A stretch of DNA of 9,368 nucleotides. Origin: CAYORM01 sp964406375 (lineage in GTDB: Bacteria > Pseudomonadota > Alphaproteobacteria > DSM-16000 > Inquilinaceae). The notes beneath the pieces were generated by a model, which worked only from the letters and a program-made list of their open reading frames with translations, did not search any database and was not told the DNA's origin. Position numbers and translations under genes: made by a program. Numbering within the stretch: position 1 is the first letter of the stretch; the number at the start of each line of letters is the position of its first letter. Positions 7,308 to 9,368 of the stretch are shown piece by piece. Location of the stretch: positions 1-9,368 of the forward strand of contig CAYORM010000099.1 in the NCBI GenBank assembly GCA_964406375.1, read 5' to 3'.

Positions 7308-7322
7308 GACGGCTGAGCCGTC
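7308..7322 (+). repeat. 15-base inverted repeat just after rne
   Basis: GACGGCT (7308-7314) and AGCCGTC (7316-7322) are exact complements around one G. As RNA this would be a 5-pair hairpin with a 5-base loop; as DNA it resembles a small operator-like palindrome. It begins 33 bases after the rne stop and lies 8 bases before the larger hairpin. Confidence 0.4.
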
Positions 7323-7330
7323 ATGATCAG

Positions 7331-7361
7331 GGGCCCGCGGGCATTGCCAGCCCGCGGGCCC
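7331..7361 (+). terminator. 12-pair GC hairpin between rne and rplY
   Basis: GGGCCCGCGGGC (7331-7342) and GCCCGCGGGCCC (7350-7361) pair perfectly around a 7-base loop (ATTGCCA). It is the strongest hairpin seen outside the coding regions, 55 bases after the rne stop. It is followed by CTCTGCTAAG, not a T-run, so it is not a classical intrinsic terminator; it could block 3' exonucleases on rne mRNA or lie in the rplY leader. A weak alternative fold pairs CTCT (7361-7364) with AGAG (7369-7372). Confidence 0.5.
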
Positions 7362-7414
7362 TCTGCTAAGAGCCCGCCTTCGCCGTAGGGTTGCAGCCCA
7401 GGCGGCGAGATCCC

Positions 7415-7442
7415 GACGCCGGCACCCCTGGAGGCCGGCGTC
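7415..7442 (+). promoter_or_regulatory. Hairpin in the rplY leader
   Basis: GACGCCGGC (7415-7423) and GCCGGCGTC (7434-7442) form a perfect 9-pair stem with a 10-base loop, ending 22 bases before the rplY ATG. ATTCTTC follows directly, so it could act as a weak terminator or attenuator. It could also be a binding site for bL25, since autogenous control of rplY has been reported in E. coli. The stem is direct observation; the role is inference. Confidence 0.4.
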
Positions 7443-7464
7443 ATTCTTCATACGGAGAACAGCC

Positions 7465-8070
7465 ATGGCCGAAACCATCGCGATCAAGGCCGAGGCGCGC
7501 GACCGTGCCGGTAAGGGGGCAGCACGGGCGGTGCGTCGGGCCGGTCGGATCCCCTGCGTCATCTACGGCGACCAGAAGCCGCCGGTGCTCATCTCGCTCG
7601 GCCGGCAGTCGATGCTGAAGCTGCTGCGCGACCCCTCCTTCCTCACCTATCTCTACGACATCGAGGTCAATGGCGAGCAGCACCGCTGCCTGGCCCGTGA
7701 CATGGCGCTCGATCCGGTGACGGATGAGGTCATCCACATCGATTTCCTGCGCGTCAGCGAGCGGTCGACCGTCAATGCCATCGTGCCGGTGCAGTTCCTC
7801 AACACCGAGGCGGCGCCGGGCATCAAGATCGGCGGTGTGCTCAACGTCGTGCGCCACGAGGTCGAGCTCATCTGCCGTGCCGACAGCATCCCCGATTATC
7901 TGACGCTCGACCTGACGGGCGCGCAGATCGGCGATTCGCTGCGCATGAGCGCGATCCCGCTGCCCGAGGGCGCCCGCCCGGTGGTCCAGGATCGCGACTT
8001 CGTCATCGCGACGATCGCGGCACCCTCGGCCGCACGTGCCGAGGCGGCCGAGGCCGAGAACGCGGGCTGA
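7465..8070 (+). CDS. rplY: Large ribosomal subunit protein bL25, long CTC/TL5 form
   Basis: Protein of 201 residues that binds 5S rRNA in the central protuberance of the 50S subunit. The N-terminal L25 domain (about residues 1-93) includes the family pattern ending DxVxHIDFLRV (about 85-96). A second beta-rich domain (about 97-187) makes this the long CTC or TL5 type, not the short E. coli form of about 94 residues. It includes the usual VPVxF and GGVLN strands. The last 15 residues are an Ala/Glu-rich tail. GGAG at 7454-7457, 7 bases before the ATG, supports the start. The gene follows a structured 189-base leader region and is 12 bases upstream of pth, so the two are probably one transcript. 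It was annotated in some genomes as a general stress protein Ctc, which is the same family. Confidence 0.95.
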   Translation: MAETIAIKAEARDRAGKGAARAVRRAGRIPCVIYGDQKPPVLISLGRQSMLKLLRDPSFLTYLYDIEVNGEQHRCLARDMALDPVTDEVIHIDFLRVSERSTVNAIVPVQFLNTEAAPGIKIGGVLNVVRHEVELICRADSIPDYLTLDLTGAQIGDSLRMSAIPLPEGARPVVQDRDFVIATIAAPSAARAEAAEAENAG

Positions 8071-8082
8071 TCCGGGGACGCC

Positions 8083-8694
8083 ATGCGGCTCCTCGTCGGC
8101 CTGGGCAATCCCGGGCCGAACCACGCTTATAACCGGCACAATGTCGGCTTCATGGCGCTCGACGACATCGTCGAGCGCCATGGGTTCTCGCCCTGGAAGT
8201 CGAAGTTCCACGGCCGGATCTGCGACGGTCGCATCGCGGGCGAACGGGTGCTGGCGCTCCAGCCCCTCACCTATATGAACGACAGCGGCCGGTCGGTCGG
8301 CGAGACGATGCGTTTTCACAAGCTCGCGCCGGCCGATGTCATCGTCCTCTATGACGAGCTCGACCTCGCGCCCGGCCGGCTGCGCGTCAAGCGCGGCGGC
8401 GGCGCCGGCGGTCATAACGGCATCCGCTCGATCGACGCGCATATCGGCCCCGATTACTGGCGGGTGCGCATCGGCATCGGCCATCCCGGCGACAAGGCGC
8501 GGGTCACCGGCTATGTGCTGAGCGATTTCGCGCGTGCCGACGAGGCTTGGCTCGATCCGATGCTCGACGCGATCGCCGATGCGATCCCGCTGATGATCAC
8601 CGGCGAGCCGGAGCGTTTCATGACCCGGGTCGCGGCACTGACCGCTCCGGCCCGGGATGCAACCACACGCGGGCGCGGCCAAGCCGAAGGCTGA
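8083..8694 (+). CDS. pth: Peptidyl-tRNA hydrolase
   Basis: Cytoplasmic esterase, 203 residues, that frees tRNA from peptidyl-tRNA dropped by stalled ribosomes. Active-site residues known from E. coli Pth are all present: Asn9 (VGLGNPG), catalytic His19 (RHNVGF), Asn66 (TYMNDSG), Asp91 (YDELDL) and Asn112 (GGGAGGHNG). RIGIGHPGDK follows at about 127-136. GGGGA, 5 bases before the ATG, fits a ribosome binding site, and the 12-base gap to rplY suggests coupled translation. The same rplY-pth-ychF order is common in alphaproteobacteria. The last 15 or so residues are less convincing: another frame from about 8657 reads a Lys/Pro/Ala-rich tail, so a late frameshift cannot be excluded. The catalytic domain is unaffected. 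Confidence 0.96.
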   Translation: MRLLVGLGNPGPNHAYNRHNVGFMALDDIVERHGFSPWKSKFHGRICDGRIAGERVLALQPLTYMNDSGRSVGETMRFHKLAPADVIVLYDELDLAPGRLRVKRGGGAGGHNGIRSIDAHIGPDYWRVRIGIGHPGDKARVTGYVLSDFARADEAWLDPMLDAIADAIPLMITGEPERFMTRVAALTAPARDATTRGRGQAEG

Positions 8695-8764
8695 CGCCGC
8701 CGCCCCTGCGTGCTACAGCGCCGCCCGAGTTCCGGTCCGCCCCATCCTCCCGAGGTATCCCGTC

Positions 8765-9368
8765 ATGGGTTTCAATTGTGGCATCGTGGGCCTGCCGAAT
8801 GTCGGCAAGTCGACGCTCTTCAACGCGCTCACCTCCACCCAGGCGGCCGAGGCGGCCAATTATCCCTTCTGCACGATCGAGCCGAACACCGGCCGGGTCG
8901 GCGTGCCGGACCCGCGGCTCGACCGGCTCGCGGCCGTCGCCGGCTCGGCGAAGATCATCCCAACGCAGCTGGAATTCGTCGACATCGCCGGGCTGGTCCG
9001 CGGTGCCTCACGCGGCGAGGGGTTGGGCAACCAGTTCCTCGCCAATATCCGCGAGACCGACGCGGTGCTGCACGTGCTGCGCTGCTTCGAGGGTGAGGTG
9101 ACCCATGTCGAGGGATCGGTCGACCCGGTGCGTGACGCCGAGACGGTCGAGACCGAGCTGATGCTCGCCGATATGGAGAGCCTCGAGCGCCGCATCCCGG
9201 CTGCGCAGAAGCGTGCCCGCGGCGGCGATCGTGACATCAAGGCCGAGCTCGACCTGATGGAGCGGGCGCTCGCCGTCCTGCAGGCGGGCAAGCCCGCCCG
9301 CGCGTTGCGGCCGGCGCCCGAGGAGACGGAAGGCTTCGCCCGGCTCGGCCTCCTGACCGCCAAGCCGG
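8765..9368 (+). CDS. ychF: Redox-regulated ATPase YchF (OBG family), 5' part
   Basis: The first 201 residues of a protein that is usually about 365 long; the gene runs off the right edge. It belongs to the OBG branch of P-loop GTPases, but YchF/OLA1 proteins prefer ATP and associate with ribosomes. The start MGFNCGIVGLPNVGKST is the family signature, with the Walker A loop at residues 9-17. Switch I Thr37 (PFCTIEPN) and the switch II DIAGLVRGA motif (73-81) follow. The NxxE-type specificity motif and the C-terminal TGS domain fall outside the window. A basic helical stretch at about 140-185 fits the coiled-coil insertion of the family. GAGGT at 8752-8756, 8 bases before the ATG, supports the start. 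It lies 70 bases after pth, where I see no terminator hairpin, so it may share the rplY-pth transcript. Confidence 0.96.
   Translation, partial: MGFNCGIVGLPNVGKSTLFNALTSTQAAEAANYPFCTIEPNTGRVGVPDPRLDRLAAVAGSAKIIPTQLEFVDIAGLVRGASRGEGLGNQFLANIRETDAVLHVLRCFEGEVTHVEGSVDPVRDAETVETELMLADMESLERRIPAAQKRARGGDRDIKAELDLMERALAVLQAGKPARALRPAPEETEGFARLGLLTAKP

Noticed and set aside
7441..8682. 413-codon open frame on the minus strand over rplY and pth
   Set aside because: It lies opposite two unmistakable conserved genes and its product resembles no family; it results from high GC at third codon positions.
1..9368. Mobile element, phage, CRISPR or defence island
   Set aside because: All recognisable genes are core housekeeping genes with consistent base composition, and no transposase, integrase, spaced repeat array or tRNA attachment site was seen.

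Overview
The window is a chromosomal housekeeping segment from a high-GC alphaproteobacterium, probably Rhodospirillales-like. The evidence is the RNase E start and its insert-bearing S1 domain, the RRGWWRRG C-terminus of RNase E, the GGLY ending of PBP1A, the neighbourhood of prfB, mrcA and rne, and the cluster rplY-pth-ychF. The GC-rich third codon positions fill the other frames with long spurious open frames. I see no IS element, phage gene, CRISPR array, tRNA, rRNA or defence gene.

Layout. On the minus strand, reading right to left, mrcA (class A penicillin-binding protein 1A, 3359 to 903) is followed by prfB (peptide chain release factor 2, starting at 769 and running off the left edge). 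The prfB reading frame is interrupted by a classical autoregulatory +1 frameshift site. On the plus strand, rne (RNase E, 4039-7275) is divergent from mrcA across a 679-base gap without a convincing gene; many alphaproteobacteria carry an amidase gene (amiC) there. After rne, a 189-base gap with three inverted repeats leads to rplY (bL25, 7465-8070), pth (peptidyl-tRNA hydrolase, 8083-8694) and ychF (OBG-family ATPase, from 8765, cut by the right edge).

Function. Five of the six genes serve translation or RNA metabolism: termination (RF2), recycling of dropped-off peptidyl-tRNA (Pth), a 5S rRNA-binding ribosomal protein (bL25), a ribosome-associated ATPase (YchF) and the scaffold nuclease of the RNA degradosome (RNase E). 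PBP1A builds peptidoglycan. rplY and pth are 12 bases apart and probably co-transcribed, with ychF 70 bases further on.

I did not find a previously undescribed system. The points most worth a second look are the RNase E architecture (a 147-residue S1 insertion, a charge-patterned disordered tail and a likely PNPase-binding C-terminus), possible RNA structure in the rne and rplY leaders, the missing amidase gene, the intact RF2 frameshift element, and odd residues in the PBP1A glycosyltransferase motif.
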